Of a stretch of 64,000 nucleotides of DNA, positions 34,870 to 41,510 are shown piece after piece. The first letter of the stretch is position 1; the number at the start of each line of letters is the position of its first letter. The stretch covers positions 1 through 64,000 of the IMG/VR virus record IMGVR_UViG_3300035694_000001. The stretch is one strand, 5' to 3'. A model generated the notes under the pieces. That model was not told the origin of the DNA and did not search any database. It worked only from the letters and a program-made list of their open reading frames with translations. The position numbers and the translations under genes were made by a program. This stretch comes from a virus.

Positions 34870-35040
34870 TTACCGCTCAGGGTCTCCTTCCTGCCACGAT
34901 GACAGCACTGTGATCTGCCTACCATGGCCTTTCAGGCTATGTGATCGCAAAGGTCGGCCATCGAACGCTGATCGGCCGTGTGGTGCGTCGTCCTCTCCGT
35001 TGTCATCTTTCTTGTCGGGAAGCAGCCCAAAGCACGCCAT
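34870..35040 (-). CDS. Small hypothetical protein
   Basis: A 56-residue protein (opening MACFGLLPDKKDDNGEDD), acidic at first then basic and His-rich. ATG 35040 follows a clear CTAGGAGG. It is the last gene of a leftward run that also holds the damaged tRNA. Function unknown. Confidence 0.55.
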   Translation of the reverse strand: MACFGLLPDKKDDNGEDDAPHGRSAFDGRPLRSHSLKGHGRQITVLSSWQEGDPER

Positions 35041-35067
35041 ACAACCTCCTAGTTGTCGAATAAAACG

Positions 35068-35128
35068 TAGGCCGCCTGGGACTCGAACCCAGAAAAGGCG
35101 GATGCTCTACCAATTGAGCTAACGGCCC
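35068..35128 (-). pseudogene. Truncated tRNA-Lys (UUU), anticodon arm broken
   Basis: Read leftward from 35128 the acceptor 5' strand GGGCCGT, a normal D arm (GCTCAATTGGTAGAGC) and a full T arm (CTGGG, TTCGAGT, CCCAG) are present, and GCGGCCT closes the acceptor with two G-U pairs. Between D and T arms only ATCCGCCTTTT remains, where about 23 bases are expected. The 5' half of the anticodon stem and UUU are kept, while the 3' half and variable loop are gone. No CCA is encoded. It should not fold as a working tRNA. Confidence 0.8.
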
Positions 35129-35133
35129 TACTC

Positions 35134-35328
35134 TCAGCAGTGAACTTGCCAGTCGGATAGTTCTGCCCCTTCCGGCGAGATATCACCTCCTCCATCCGGG
35201 TCTTGCGCGATGAGTTCCATGAGCTTGGCTAGCTCAGCCACATCGCGAGTGTCTGCGTCTACAGGCACCTCAAAATCGTGATACGAGATCCACGTAGCGG
35301 TGACTCTGATCTTCTTGGTTTCTGGCAC
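35134..35328 (-). CDS. Small acidic hypothetical protein
   Basis: A 64-residue protein starting at GTG 35328, directly after the stop of the preceding gene. The segment IRVTATWISYHDFEVPVDADTR looks like a beta-alpha fold seen in other small phage proteins. Function unknown. Confidence 0.6.
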   Translation of the reverse strand: MPETKKIRVTATWISYHDFEVPVDADTRDVAELAKLMELIAQDPDGGGDISPEGAELSDWQVHC

Positions 35329-35484
35329 TTAGCCTCCCTGCATGATGTTAACCACAATGGTCAAGCCGAGGGTGATAACGATAGCAGCTCCTAGCGTGAT
35401 GAACGCGGTCACGGCACCTGTAGTAATCACACCTCCTACTGTGACCGCAACGATTGCGGCCAGTAGAGTGAAGATGACAGGCAT
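35329..35484 (-). CDS. Small two-pass membrane protein
   Basis: A 51-residue, almost entirely hydrophobic protein with two transmembrane segments. ATG 35484 follows TAGGAGC. Translationally linked to the next gene (TAAGTG). Function unknown. Confidence 0.6.
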   Translation of the reverse strand: MPVIFTLLAAIVAVTVGGVITTGAVTAFITLGAAIVITLGLTIVVNIMQGG

Positions 35485-35493
35485 TGAAAGCTC

Positions 35494-35949
35494 CTAATTA
35501 TCGCTGTACGTACCGACTGGAAGGTGGGTACCTGTGGCGCGTTCGACCAAGTCGGCGAACGCAGATTCTCGTGAGCTAAACTCATAGTGCCCACTCATTA
35601 AATCCCAGTTAAGTACGCCAATCGGTGAATCGTCGCAACAGATTACGCAATGTGTGGAAAACCTGTCGGTGTTCATGTCTGCGCTGTGCTGTGTGATAGC
35701 GAACGCGCATGCGTATACACCTGAGCCGCCCGGCCTAAAGCTGATGACTTCAAGCACCTGAAAGTTATTGATCAGCGCGGGCACGCTAGTTCGGAACTGC
35801 GTCTCACTGCGTCGGTTGAAGCGCACCACGTCTGACATCGGAGCCTCCTCGATTTTTGGTAGCCGGGGGCTGTGGTATCTAATACACCAGTCCTCAGCTT
35901 CTACATCTCCGCCTGGGTGTGGCCGCTCGCAGTACATTTGCTGACCCAT
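35494..35949 (-). CDS. Hypothetical protein with two possible starts
   Basis: From ATG 35949 the product is 151 residues. A second in-frame ATG at 35838 has the better ribosome site (GAGGAGG) and would give 114 residues beginning MSDVVRFNRRS. The extra N-terminus is Cys/His-rich (MYCERPHPGGDVEAEDWC). The core has paired cysteines (CVICC). No family recognised. Confidence 0.6.
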   Translation of the reverse strand: MGQQMYCERPHPGGDVEAEDWCIRYHSPRLPKIEEAPMSDVVRFNRRSETQFRTSVPALINNFQVLEVISFRPGGSGVYACAFAITQHSADMNTDRFSTHCVICCDDSPIGVLNWDLMSGHYEFSSRESAFADLVERATGTHLPVGTYSDN

Positions 35950-36002
35950 GATGGCTTCTTTCAAAGAATAGGTTGGGGAGGTTGAGTGCCTCCCCAGACG
36001 AC

Positions 36003-36290
36003 TTATTTGGGGCAAGGCAAATCAGGGTCGGGCACCTGATTGCCGGGCACTACCGAACGGCCGCAGCGGAAACAAGTTGCCTCCGGCTCAGCGTTGATAG
36101 CCTCTAGCGCACTTTCCAGAGTGGAGAACGGTGATCCGGGCACAGCCCCAGTGGGCATGCCGTCAGTGACCCGCTCGACCACGTACAAACCCCAAACCTC
36201 AACGAGTTTGCAGCTACGGATGAAGGCGAACCGTGAACTACCGCCAACGCTCTTGTTCCACTTGATGGCGTTGCGAGTCTTGGCAGACAT
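36003..36290 (-). CDS. Hypothetical protein with C-terminal zinc-like motif
   Basis: A 95-residue protein. The middle (VERVTDGMPTGAVPGSPFSTLESALEAI) looks like a small alpha/beta domain, followed by CFRCGRSV and a final Cys. First gene after the conserved promoter block at 36336-36376, so it heads the leftward unit running to 34870. Confidence 0.65.
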   Translation of the reverse strand: MSAKTRNAIKWNKSVGGSSRFAFIRSCKLVEVWGLYVVERVTDGMPTGAVPGSPFSTLESALEAINAEPEATCFRCGRSVVPGNQVPDPDLPCPK

Positions 36291-36335
36291 GGTGACCTCC
36301 CGGTCTGGGGAAGCCCCGGCGGGGCCTCTGTAACT

Positions 36336-36376
36336 GGTATATCGGATCCTAGCATCCTAGTGTTACACCTGACAAG
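36336..36376 (-). promoter_or_regulatory. Conserved promoter, copy C
   Basis: Read leftward: TTGTCA (36375-36370), 18-bp spacer TGTAACACTAGGATGC plus two bases, then TAGGAT (36351-36346). It drives the leftward gene at 36290. With the small frame at 36389 it repeats the arrangement found again at 36788-36838. Confidence 0.7.
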
Positions 36377-36388
36377 CAGGAGGCCTAG

Positions 36389-36466
36389 ATGTCTGAGCAC
36401 GGCCAGCACGAGAAGCTAGAAGCAGTCGTGTCCGCACCAGCACCGCCAGCTCCGGCAGGGCCGTAG
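36389..36466 (+). pseudogene. 25-codon chimeric remnant of two neighbouring genes
   Basis: The frame opens MSEHGQHEKLE, matching the holin N-terminus (MTDHGQHEKVE at 36838), and closes PAPPAPAGP, identical to the end of the gene at 34465-34821. A good ribosome site (AGGAGG) is kept. It looks like the scar of a duplication followed by deletion that joined the two genes. It may still be translated. Confidence 0.65.
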
Positions 36467-36473
36467 GCAAAAT

Positions 36474-36509
36474 CCGGGGGCTGGGCTTTCGCGTTGGCCC
36501 AGCCCCCGG
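36474..36509 (+). terminator. Terminator hairpin, loop in orientation 2
   Basis: CCGGGGGCTGGGC (36474-36486) pairs perfectly with GCCCAGCCCCCGG (36497-36509) and is followed by CTTTCTT. The 41 bases up to and into the stem (36443-36483) are identical to 34798-34838. The loop is the reverse complement of the loop at 34839-34854 except for one base. Confidence 0.7.
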
Positions 36510-36519
36510 GCTTTCTTAC

Positions 36520-36744
36520 CTAGTTCCCAGAATCTGTTACTGCTCCACGGGTGCCGTGAATTACTAGCGGGTCGCGTGCATCAATCTCGCTACCTGAGAT
36601 AACTCGCCAGTCGAGCCAAGGCTGTGCGTTAGCTAGCTCTCGGACAGCCTCAAACGCGCTATCTCGATTAACAGTACCTCGAATGCGTCGCTCCCAGGGC
36701 GTACATACATTCGGGTTACGTGACTGCACGTAGTACCTGGCCAT
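36520..36744 (-). CDS. Small hypothetical protein
   Basis: A 74-residue protein (opening MARYYVQSRNPNVCTPWERR) with alternating beta and helix, typical of small actinophage accessory proteins. Single-gene leftward unit with its own promoter (36788-36827) and the terminator at 36474. Function unknown. Confidence 0.65.
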   Translation of the reverse strand: MARYYVQSRNPNVCTPWERRIRGTVNRDSAFEAVRELANAQPWLDWRVISGSEIDARDPLVIHGTRGAVTDSGN

Positions 36745-36787
36745 AACGCTCTCCTAGATTCTGATGGTCTGTGCTGCTCTCGTACCC

Positions 36788-36827
36788 GGTATATCGGATC
36801 CTAGCATCCAAACGTTACACACGTCAA
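36788..36827 (-). promoter_or_regulatory. Conserved promoter, copy D
   Basis: Read leftward: TTGACG (36827-36822), 18-bp spacer with TGTAACGTTTGGATGC, TAGGAT (36803-36798), then CCGATATACC. Drives the gene at 36744. The holin starts 11 bases to the right, so a protein bound here might also affect the holin. Confidence 0.7.
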
Positions 36828-36837
36828 GGAGACCTCG

Positions 36838-37125
36838 GTGACCGATCATGGCCAGCATGAGAAGGTAGAGGTTTCTGGGTCGCCGGCAGCTGGAGGTAAC
36901 CCATACACCAAGGCTTGGGCCATCGGCACCGCTGACCGCGCGTTGAAGAGCTTTGCCGCCACGCTGATAGTCCTGCTCGGAGGGGGTACAACGGCCCTCA
37001 ACATCGACTGGCAGGCTGCCCTGGGCTCGGCGGCAGGGGCTACGCTGCTTTCCCTCCTCTTTTCGGCTGCTTCGGCGCCGCTCGGCGAGTCAGGCACCAC
37101 GTCTTTGCTGCCTGGTGGCCGGTAA
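36838..37125 (+). CDS. Holin, r1t-type
   Basis: A 95-residue protein starting at GTG 36838 after AAGGAG. After a hydrophilic N-terminus come ALKSFAATLIVLLGGG (first segment) and DWQAALGSAAGATLLSLLFSAASAP (second), ending near SLLP. This is the standard pattern of actinophage r1t-family holins, which open the membrane for the endolysin. Its distance from the endolysin (30071) is unusual. Confidence 0.85.
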   Translation: MTDHGQHEKVEVSGSPAAGGNPYTKAWAIGTADRALKSFAATLIVLLGGGTTALNIDWQAALGSAAGATLLSLLFSAASAPLGESGTTSLLPGGR

Positions 37126-37148
37126 GCGCCACATGCTAGAATCCGAGC

Positions 37149-37451
37149 ATGACGAAACCCTTACTTACGCACACGAGCGCCGAGGTGGCGCGGGTGTTTA
37201 TCCAAGCACCTGATAAAGAATACTATGGCGTGGAGATTTGCCACTGCTCTGGCATCGCCCCCGGCACGGTGTACCCCATGCTTGACGAGTGGGGTTCGCG
37301 CGGTTGGCTGACCAACCGGCAGGAATCCCAGGCCGACGCGCGCCAACGCAAGGCCCAGGGACCGCTGCGCCGATACTGGAAACTCACCCCAGAAGGGCGT
37401 ACCGAGTTAACCAACTACGTGCATCGTTGGGATTCCCGTGCAGCTCGGTAA
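37149..37451 (+). CDS. PadR-family transcription regulator 2
   Basis: A 100-residue winged-helix protein: YYGVEICHCSGIAPGTVYPMLDEWGSRGWL is the recognition region, RRYWKLTPEGRTEL the wing. It overlaps the lipoprotein gene by 14 bases. A TAGAAT near 37136 could be a -10. Shares fold and length with the PadR at 32071 but is clearly diverged, so the two probably bind different sites. Confidence 0.85.
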   Translation: MTKPLLTHTSAEVARVFIQAPDKEYYGVEICHCSGIAPGTVYPMLDEWGSRGWLTNRQESQADARQRKAQGPLRRYWKLTPEGRTELTNYVHRWDSRAAR

Positions 37452-38007
37452 AGCTCTGGGGTTTGCTCTCGTTGTCACGCTCACTGCGTGCGGCTCAGCC
37501 CATCCCCACTCCCCGATAACTTTGCCCCTGGCCTCGACATCGGTTTCTGATAAACCATGTCACGCCCGGCATGTCAACGAAGCCGATCCGCAAGCCTGGC
37601 TGCCTGATGCCTCGTGCACACCGGGGGCCACCAATCCGGCCGTCACCCTCGGCCAGCTGTGCCCTGTGGCGCACACGAAGCAGTGGCGACCGCCGGCCCG
37701 CTACACAAGCAAGCTCAAAGCCGCCCAGCTGGCTACCAAGTATGACTACGTGGACAGCACGGGAACACACCCCATGACCGCAGTTGGCACTGAAGAAGAC
37801 CATCTCATTTCGCTAGAATTGGGCGGCTCCCCGACTTCAGTTTTGAATCTATGGCCAGAACCGCACGCATCTCTGAATGAGAAAGACAAGGTGGAGAGCG
37901 CCGCGCACGCGGCCATCTGCACAGGCCGGCTCACCCTCCCCCAGGCTCAGCAGGGCATAGCCGCTAACTGGATCGAGTTAGGCAAACGCCTCAACGTGAA
38001 ATACTGA
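37438..38007 (+). CDS. Secreted lipoprotein with HNH-like nuclease domain
   Basis: A 189-residue protein from GTG 37438. A signal peptide ends in a lipobox (TLTAC, Cys 18), so it should be tethered outside the membrane. The C-terminal part has EEDHLISLELGGSPTSVLNL and WPEPHASLNEKDKVE, the DH...LGG...N...P pattern of an HNH-type domain found in secreted actinobacterial proteins. Possible roles: cleaving incoming phage DNA at the cell surface, or nutrient scavenging. Cysteine pairs may form disulfides. Confidence 0.75.
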   Translation: MQLGKALGFALVVTLTACGSAHPHSPITLPLASTSVSDKPCHARHVNEADPQAWLPDASCTPGATNPAVTLGQLCPVAHTKQWRPPARYTSKLKAAQLATKYDYVDSTGTHPMTAVGTEEDHLISLELGGSPTSVLNLWPEPHASLNEKDKVESAAHAAICTGRLTLPQAQQGIAANWIELGKRLNVKY

Positions 38008-38056
38008 GCACTCAGTGTAACTAGCTCTGTGACAACGGGTGAGTAGATCTTCCCTT

Positions 38057-38131
38057 ATGGATGACAGCTCTAAAAACCCGTGGCACACTAAATCCATGAT
38101 GCACGTGCATATGGGCGTTGAGATCGGATGA
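38057..38131 (+). CDS. 24-residue peptide, possible leader
   Basis: A short frame (opening MDDSSKNPWHTKSMMHV) that overlaps the next ATG by four bases. Its His/Met content is unusual. Without a strong ribosome site it may be a leader peptide rather than a functional protein. Confidence 0.35.
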   Translation: MDDSSKNPWHTKSMMHVHMGVEIG

Positions 38132-38316
38132 TGGCACTCGTGCTGCAGCTCACCGACACGCAGGGCTGGGAGCATGTAGTGACTGACGAAACGATGCAGC
38201 TCGGCCGGCACACCGGCCACTACGTCACCCTCTGCGGAGCCACCGTGGAAGCGGCGAGCATGGCGGCCCCGCCAGGGCGACCATGCTCCGCGTGCCGGGC
38301 GTCTCCGCTGCGGTAA
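38128..38316 (+). CDS. Small actinobacterial zinc-ribbon-like protein
   Basis: A 62-residue protein. TGHYVTLCG, then EAASMAAPPGRPCSAC matches a small family common in Streptomyces and their phages, with C, then CxxC as the likely metal site. Function unknown. ATG 38128 is followed at once by a second ATG. Confidence 0.65.
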   Translation: MMALVLQLTDTQGWEHVVTDETMQLGRHTGHYVTLCGATVEAASMAAPPGRPCSACRASPLR

Positions 38317-38325
38317 CATGAAGAA

Positions 38326-38347
38326 GTGCTGCGCGGCTACGCAGCAC
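38326..38347 (+). repeat. 8-bp hairpin upstream of a terminator
   Basis: GTGCTGCG pairs with CGCAGCAC over a six-base loop. It stands 22 bases before the terminator at 38369 and may assist it. Confidence 0.5.
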
Positions 38348-38368
38348 AGTTCCTCTCTCGGCCAGCTA

Positions 38369-38405
38369 AGCCGGCTCAGCACCTTCGGGTGTTGGGCCGG
38401 CTTTT
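38369..38405 (+). terminator. Rho-independent terminator
   Basis: AGCCGGC pairs with GCCGGCT through an interrupted inner stem closed by CACCTTCGGGTG, followed by TTTT. Ends the holin/PadR/lipoprotein transcript. A rightward gene follows at 38432, so read-through or a separate promoter is needed for it. Confidence 0.75.
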
Positions 38406-38431
38406 CGTGCGTCTGGGATACTCTCTGGCCG

Positions 38432-38737
38432 ATGAAGCACCGTACCTACCGGCGCCGAGGGTGGCTGGTCTGCCCCTCCCTCGGCATGCCCACCACAGGC
38501 CTCAGCAACGTACGTGAGTGCGAGAACTGCGGGGCGCAGGTCTTGACCGCTGTAGGCAGCTGCACGGCCCTGGTGGATGCCGGCACGCTCGATCCGCAGT
38601 GCCTCGACTGCTGGCTTGACGCTGGAGGCAAACCACTGGGCATGCACCCGAATGTAGAGGCCGAGCTTGATGCCCTCGGCCTCTTAGCCCAAGGCAGGCA
38701 GCGCCTTAGTGAGATCAACACGAAACTAGAAGAGTAG
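38432..38737 (+). CDS. Small zinc-binding hypothetical protein
   Basis: A 101-residue protein from ATG 38432. CENCGAQV and CLDCWLDAG give two CxxC pairs around a short spacer. The C-terminus is a charged helix. An upstream extension would cross the terminator and is rejected. Function unknown. Confidence 0.6.
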   Translation: MKHRTYRRRGWLVCPSLGMPTTGLSNVRECENCGAQVLTAVGSCTALVDAGTLDPQCLDCWLDAGGKPLGMHPNVEAELDALGLLAQGRQRLSEINTKLEE

Positions 38738-39031
38738 CTAGGGCAGCACTCGGGTATCAGTGCGATCAATACCATACTCCCACGCATCCGACCAGTCATC
38801 AGGGCAGTGCCTGCAGGCGGGGTTGCTGCATACCCAGCCGTCCGCAGTGCGTTCCCAAGTTGCAGAAGCGCCGTGGAAGTACTTAGTGCCGATTGGCGGC
38901 TCAGGCGGAAGAGTAGTGTAATCACGATGCCAAGCTTTATTGGCAATTTCTAAAAGAAGGTTTTTCAGCCGCTGGGCCTCTTTAGCCCAGTACTCGGCTT
39001 CTTCTCGGTAAAAATCTTCGTTGCTTGTCAT
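38738..39031 (-). CDS. Hypothetical protein, helix plus zinc-like end
   Basis: A 97-residue protein from ATG 39031, overlapping the upstream stop. It has an acidic coiled-coil N-terminus (FYREEAEYWAKEAQRLKNLL), then ATWERTADGWVCSNPACRHC with three cysteines. Similar small proteins recur in actinophages. It closes a long leftward operon. Confidence 0.6.
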   Translation of the reverse strand: MTSNEDFYREEAEYWAKEAQRLKNLLLEIANKAWHRDYTTLPPEPPIGTKYFHGASATWERTADGWVCSNPACRHCPDDWSDAWEYGIDRTDTRVLP

Positions 39032-39486
39032 AGCACCACCATCACGATAGTAGTTACGAAAATCCAAAACCAGTGCCACGATTGATCGAGCGCGTAGGCG
39101 CCCGTGCCAAGGGTAGAGTTATCGTCTTTGTTAAGGCGAGGTTGACCGAGGTGGTAGAACTTGTCTTTACCTAGGCGCTCACAAAATCTCGCCAATGTGA
39201 AACGTCTGTCAGCCCAGTAATGACTAGCGGCGGATACCAGCAGGCCGAGGGCGATACCCTCAGGGTTGAGCGGTAGCCGGAAGATGAACATCAAAGCGAG
39301 AACAAATACAAGCAACGTAGCTGTGTAGCTCGCTACGTGAGCCGCACATGCTCGCCGGCCTGGCCAGCCCGGTAGGCCCTTGTTGCGTGCCTGAGCGTCT
39401 GTCTGCACCCAGTGGTCAGCAACGGTGTGCGCAACCAGCAGACCAAATCCTAGAAGCCCGGCAGCTTCGATAACGTCGGTTGCCAT
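39028..39486 (-). CDS. DUF3307-like membrane protein
   Basis: A 152-residue protein with about four transmembrane segments. Conserved features are LLVAHTVADHWVQTDAQARNK near the N-terminus, SHYWADRRF in the middle and ALDQSWHWFWIF near the end, matching the His/Asp pattern of DUF3307-type membrane proteins common in actinophages. The clustered His/Asp residues could bind metal. Function unknown. GAGGAG precedes ATG 39486. Confidence 0.75.
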   Translation of the reverse strand: MATDVIEAAGLLGFGLLVAHTVADHWVQTDAQARNKGLPGWPGRRACAAHVASYTATLLVFVLALMFIFRLPLNPEGIALGLLVSAASHYWADRRFTLARFCERLGKDKFYHLGQPRLNKDDNSTLGTGAYALDQSWHWFWIFVTTIVMVVL

Positions 39487-39632
39487 GGTGCTCCTCTCAC
39501 CTCCTTAATCCAGCCAAGTAAAACCCGGCTCAGCTCGGTTTGCCAAACTTCTGGGAGATCTTCGATTGAAGTGTCGCCGGCAAGTATGTCCAAGTACTGG
39601 TCATCTGCGTTGATGTTGGATAAGTTCGTCAT
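39450..39632 (-). CDS. Small acidic hypothetical protein
   Basis: A 60-residue protein overlapping the start of the DUF3307-like gene by 37 bases in another frame. Charged helix in the middle (DLPEVWQTELSRVLLGWIKE). Its start overlaps the preceding stop (ATGA). Function unknown. Confidence 0.55.
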   Translation of the reverse strand: MTNLSNINADDQYLDILAGDTSIEDLPEVWQTELSRVLLGWIKEVRGAPWQPTLSKLPGF

Positions 39633-40123
39633 ACTCTCGTATCGTCTACAGGCTCCCCAGCGTTACGCATAATCTCTTCCAACCCCCGGATAGCTCGACT
39701 ACAAGCAGCTGCCTGAGCTTCCGCCACGCCCTTGCTTATTGAGCCGCTTGCTGCCCGATGAAAACAATCACGATTGCTTCGTAGTGTCGTCAAAATTCCA
39801 CGCCACACACCAAGGTCTGCTGTAGTAGCTAGACGTTGTTTGTAGGGCTCTTCCGATGTTTCGCCACGGTAGACAGTAGCCGCGTCAAGCACCACTTCAG
39901 CAATCTCTGCGTACTCGGTGCCTTGCCGCGCGAATCGTGGTCTATCTGAGCCATCTCCGTCATTCCAGCTTTGGAGTCGTGCGGCAGCTACCTTAACCAC
40001 TTCTGGCGTGCCAGCCATCACCTCGGCCAGCAAATCAACGAAACGATCGGCGTTGAAAAACTCGTTTTCAACGAGATAAGTAAGAAGTTTCTTCGCTTCG
40101 ATTCGGCGTACCGGGTTTAGCAT
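39629..40123 (-). CDS. Helical hypothetical protein
   Basis: A 164-residue, mostly helical protein (RRIEAKKLLTYLVENEFFNA opening). Part of the overlapping leftward chain. No recognised domain. Confidence 0.6.
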   Translation of the reverse strand: MLNPVRRIEAKKLLTYLVENEFFNADRFVDLLAEVMAGTPEVVKVAAARLQSWNDGDGSDRPRFARQGTEYAEIAEVVLDAATVYRGETSEEPYKQRLATTADLGVWRGILTTLRSNRDCFHRAASGSISKGVAEAQAAACSRAIRGLEEIMRNAGEPVDDTRV

Positions 40124-40489
40124 CTAGTCTTCTCCGTCTCCTTTGTGTCCCTTGCACATGTCTTTGCACTCCCCGCACTCGGGGCATGGGCCTGGGCACT
40201 CCTTGACGCACCGGCCGCACTGGTTGCAGGTGCGGTGTCCTTGATCCCAGCAGATGCCGCAGATCCGACACCACCCAGGGCAGCACGGTGCGCCGTCTTG
40301 GTGGCTGGCCGGCACGCGGTCTTGACCCTCGGCCGTGGCGCGCCTGCAGCGGCCGTGCAGGGCCCCAGGAGGTACCCGGTGCCAGCAGCCCCGGCACTTC
40401 GGCCACTCGTTGATCCGGCCGCTCTTGCCGCCGAGCTGTCCGGTCGGCGCGCCGCCAATTGGCGGGGGCTTACGACGGAAGGGCCACAT
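40124..40489 (-). CDS. Cysteine-rich, multi zinc-ribbon protein
   Basis: A 121-residue protein with a basic N-terminus and a C-terminal half dense in CxxC pairs (CRGCWH, CRICGICW, CNQCGRC, CPECGEC). This spacing resembles zinc knuckles or ferredoxin-like clusters. The stop touches the next start. Possibly an RNA/DNA-binding or electron-transfer protein; unknown. Confidence 0.65.
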   Translation of the reverse strand: MWPFRRKPPPIGGAPTGQLGGKSGRINEWPKCRGCWHRVPPGALHGRCRRATAEGQDRVPASHQDGAPCCPGWCRICGICWDQGHRTCNQCGRCVKECPGPCPECGECKDMCKGHKGDGED

Positions 40490-40491
40490 GA

Positions 40492-40641
40492 CTAACCTTC
40501 GTCAAATTCGACAATAACAGCCCTATTGTCATCATCAAACTTGACATAATCCAGTTCTTCGTCATCGATGCTCTTTACCGGGTGGTCACCGTACTTCGTT
40601 ACAAGCTCAGACAGTTGGTTGATTACCTCGGAAGCGTACAT
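40492..40641 (-). CDS. Very acidic small protein
   Basis: A 49-residue protein from ATG 40641, two bases after the previous stop. The last half is almost all acidic (DDEELDYVKFDDDNRAV). DNA mimicry is conceivable for such composition but nothing else supports it. Confidence 0.55.
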   Translation of the reverse strand: MYASEVINQLSELVTKYGDHPVKSIDDEELDYVKFDDDNRAVIVEFDEG

Positions 40642-40643
40642 GA

Positions 40644-40853
40644 TCAGACCCCGGCATTCCTCGGCTGCGACTGTGGCGACAATGAGCTCACAGTCTCCCA
40701 AACCTCTTTGACCCGCACCGGGTGTCCGGTGTCGCGCACATGCTCATCACATTCACTGAAATCTTTAGGTGCCCAATCGCACCCCTCGGTGAGACATTTA
40801 GCGGTAGTGAGCGTACGGTTCTTTGTTTTATTGACGATGATGTGCTTTTCCAT
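40644..40853 (-). CDS. C2H2-like zinc-finger protein
   Basis: A 69-residue protein with CLTEGCDWAPKDFSECDEH, then HVRDTGH: two cysteines and two histidines in a finger-like arrangement. Probably binds nucleic acid or protein. Part of the leftward small-gene chain. Confidence 0.65.
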   Translation of the reverse strand: MEKHIIVNKTKNRTLTTAKCLTEGCDWAPKDFSECDEHVRDTGHPVRVKEVWETVSSLSPQSQPRNAGV

Positions 40854-40910
40854 GTTTTAGTCCTCATATCTTTTGTTAGTGATGTGTACCCCGTGTCTAC
40901 TTCATCCACA

Positions 40911-41012
40911 CTATTTCCCCCACTTGTTGATAATTACTGCTGCGATGATTGCGGCGAGACCAGCCCAGCCTACTGCAATGAACATAAACTCAATGAAGCG
41001 AGCATTGATCAC
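40911..41012 (-). CDS. 33-residue membrane peptide
   Basis: Starts at GTG 41012, overlapping the upstream stop (GTGA). One transmembrane segment (FIAVGWAGLAAIIAAVII) with a basic end. Supported by coupling and composition only. Confidence 0.45.
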   Translation of the reverse strand: MINARFIEFMFIAVGWAGLAAIIAAVIINKWGK

Positions 41013-41185
41013 TCAGCCCACAACCATTCGGACACCACAGCAACGATTCGCTCAACCTCCTCTGGCAGTGGCTTGGCCCATCCACCAGGGGTCGAGATCA
41101 CATCAGCATCTAGCAGTTTGCCGCGCAGAATCAAACGAGCTTTGGCTCGTGCTTCCTCAACGGAACCAGCTGTCTCGCTGCTCAT
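41009..41185 (-). CDS. Small hypothetical protein
   Basis: A 58-residue charged helical protein from ATG 41185 (opening MSSETAGSVEEARAKARL). The start overlaps the stop of the preceding frame. A longer frame upstream is low-complexity shadow. Function unknown. Confidence 0.55.
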   Translation of the reverse strand: MSSETAGSVEEARAKARLILRGKLLDADVISTPGGWAKPLPEEVERIVAVVSEWLWAE

Positions 41186-41343
41186 AGCCTGTGGCTCATA
41201 CGGAATCCAAAGGGTCCGGGCAGACTGAGATAGCAACGGTGCAGGAACGAGCGGTGCCGGGTAGACCGGCGATAGCGGTGCCCTGAGAAGAGCAGGTGCA
41301 CCAAGAAATAGATGATACCGAGGATGATCAGCATGTGGAGCAT
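41182..41343 (-). CDS. Small N-anchored basic membrane protein
   Basis: A 53-residue protein: one transmembrane segment (MLIILGIIYFLVHLLF) then a strongly basic tail (HRYRRSTRHRSFLHR). AGAAAGG precedes ATG 41343. Overlaps neighbours at both ends, so it belongs to the chain. Confidence 0.5.
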   Translation of the reverse strand: MLHMLIILGIIYFLVHLLFSGHRYRRSTRHRSFLHRCYLSLPGPFGFRMSHRL

Positions 41344-41510
41344 GGCAGCTTAGACCTTTCTCTCTCAAAATCGGATGCGTGAGCACTGCATAAAGGAACA
41401 TCGTAGATGATTTCGCCTGCCTCGATTGGCCGGGTAGTAACAGCCAGATCGAGGCATCGGCCCATACCGCGCCAGCGATGGGCGCATTGCCCGTTAACCA
41501 GAGACTGCAT
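41328..41510 (-). CDS. Small Cys/His hypothetical protein
   Basis: A 60-residue protein from ATG 41510 (TGATG overlap). It has CAHRWRGMGRC, then CSAHASDFE, then CSTC: a likely zinc-binding pattern resembling small actinophage proteins. Function unknown. Confidence 0.6.
   Translation of the reverse strand: MQSLVNGQCAHRWRGMGRCLDLAVTTRPIEAGEIIYDVPLCSAHASDFERERSKLPCSTC

Noticed and set aside
40688-40909. A 73-codon leftward frame starting at GTG 40909
   Set aside because: It overlaps the C2H2-like gene (40644-40853) over most of its length, and that gene has the better motif support.
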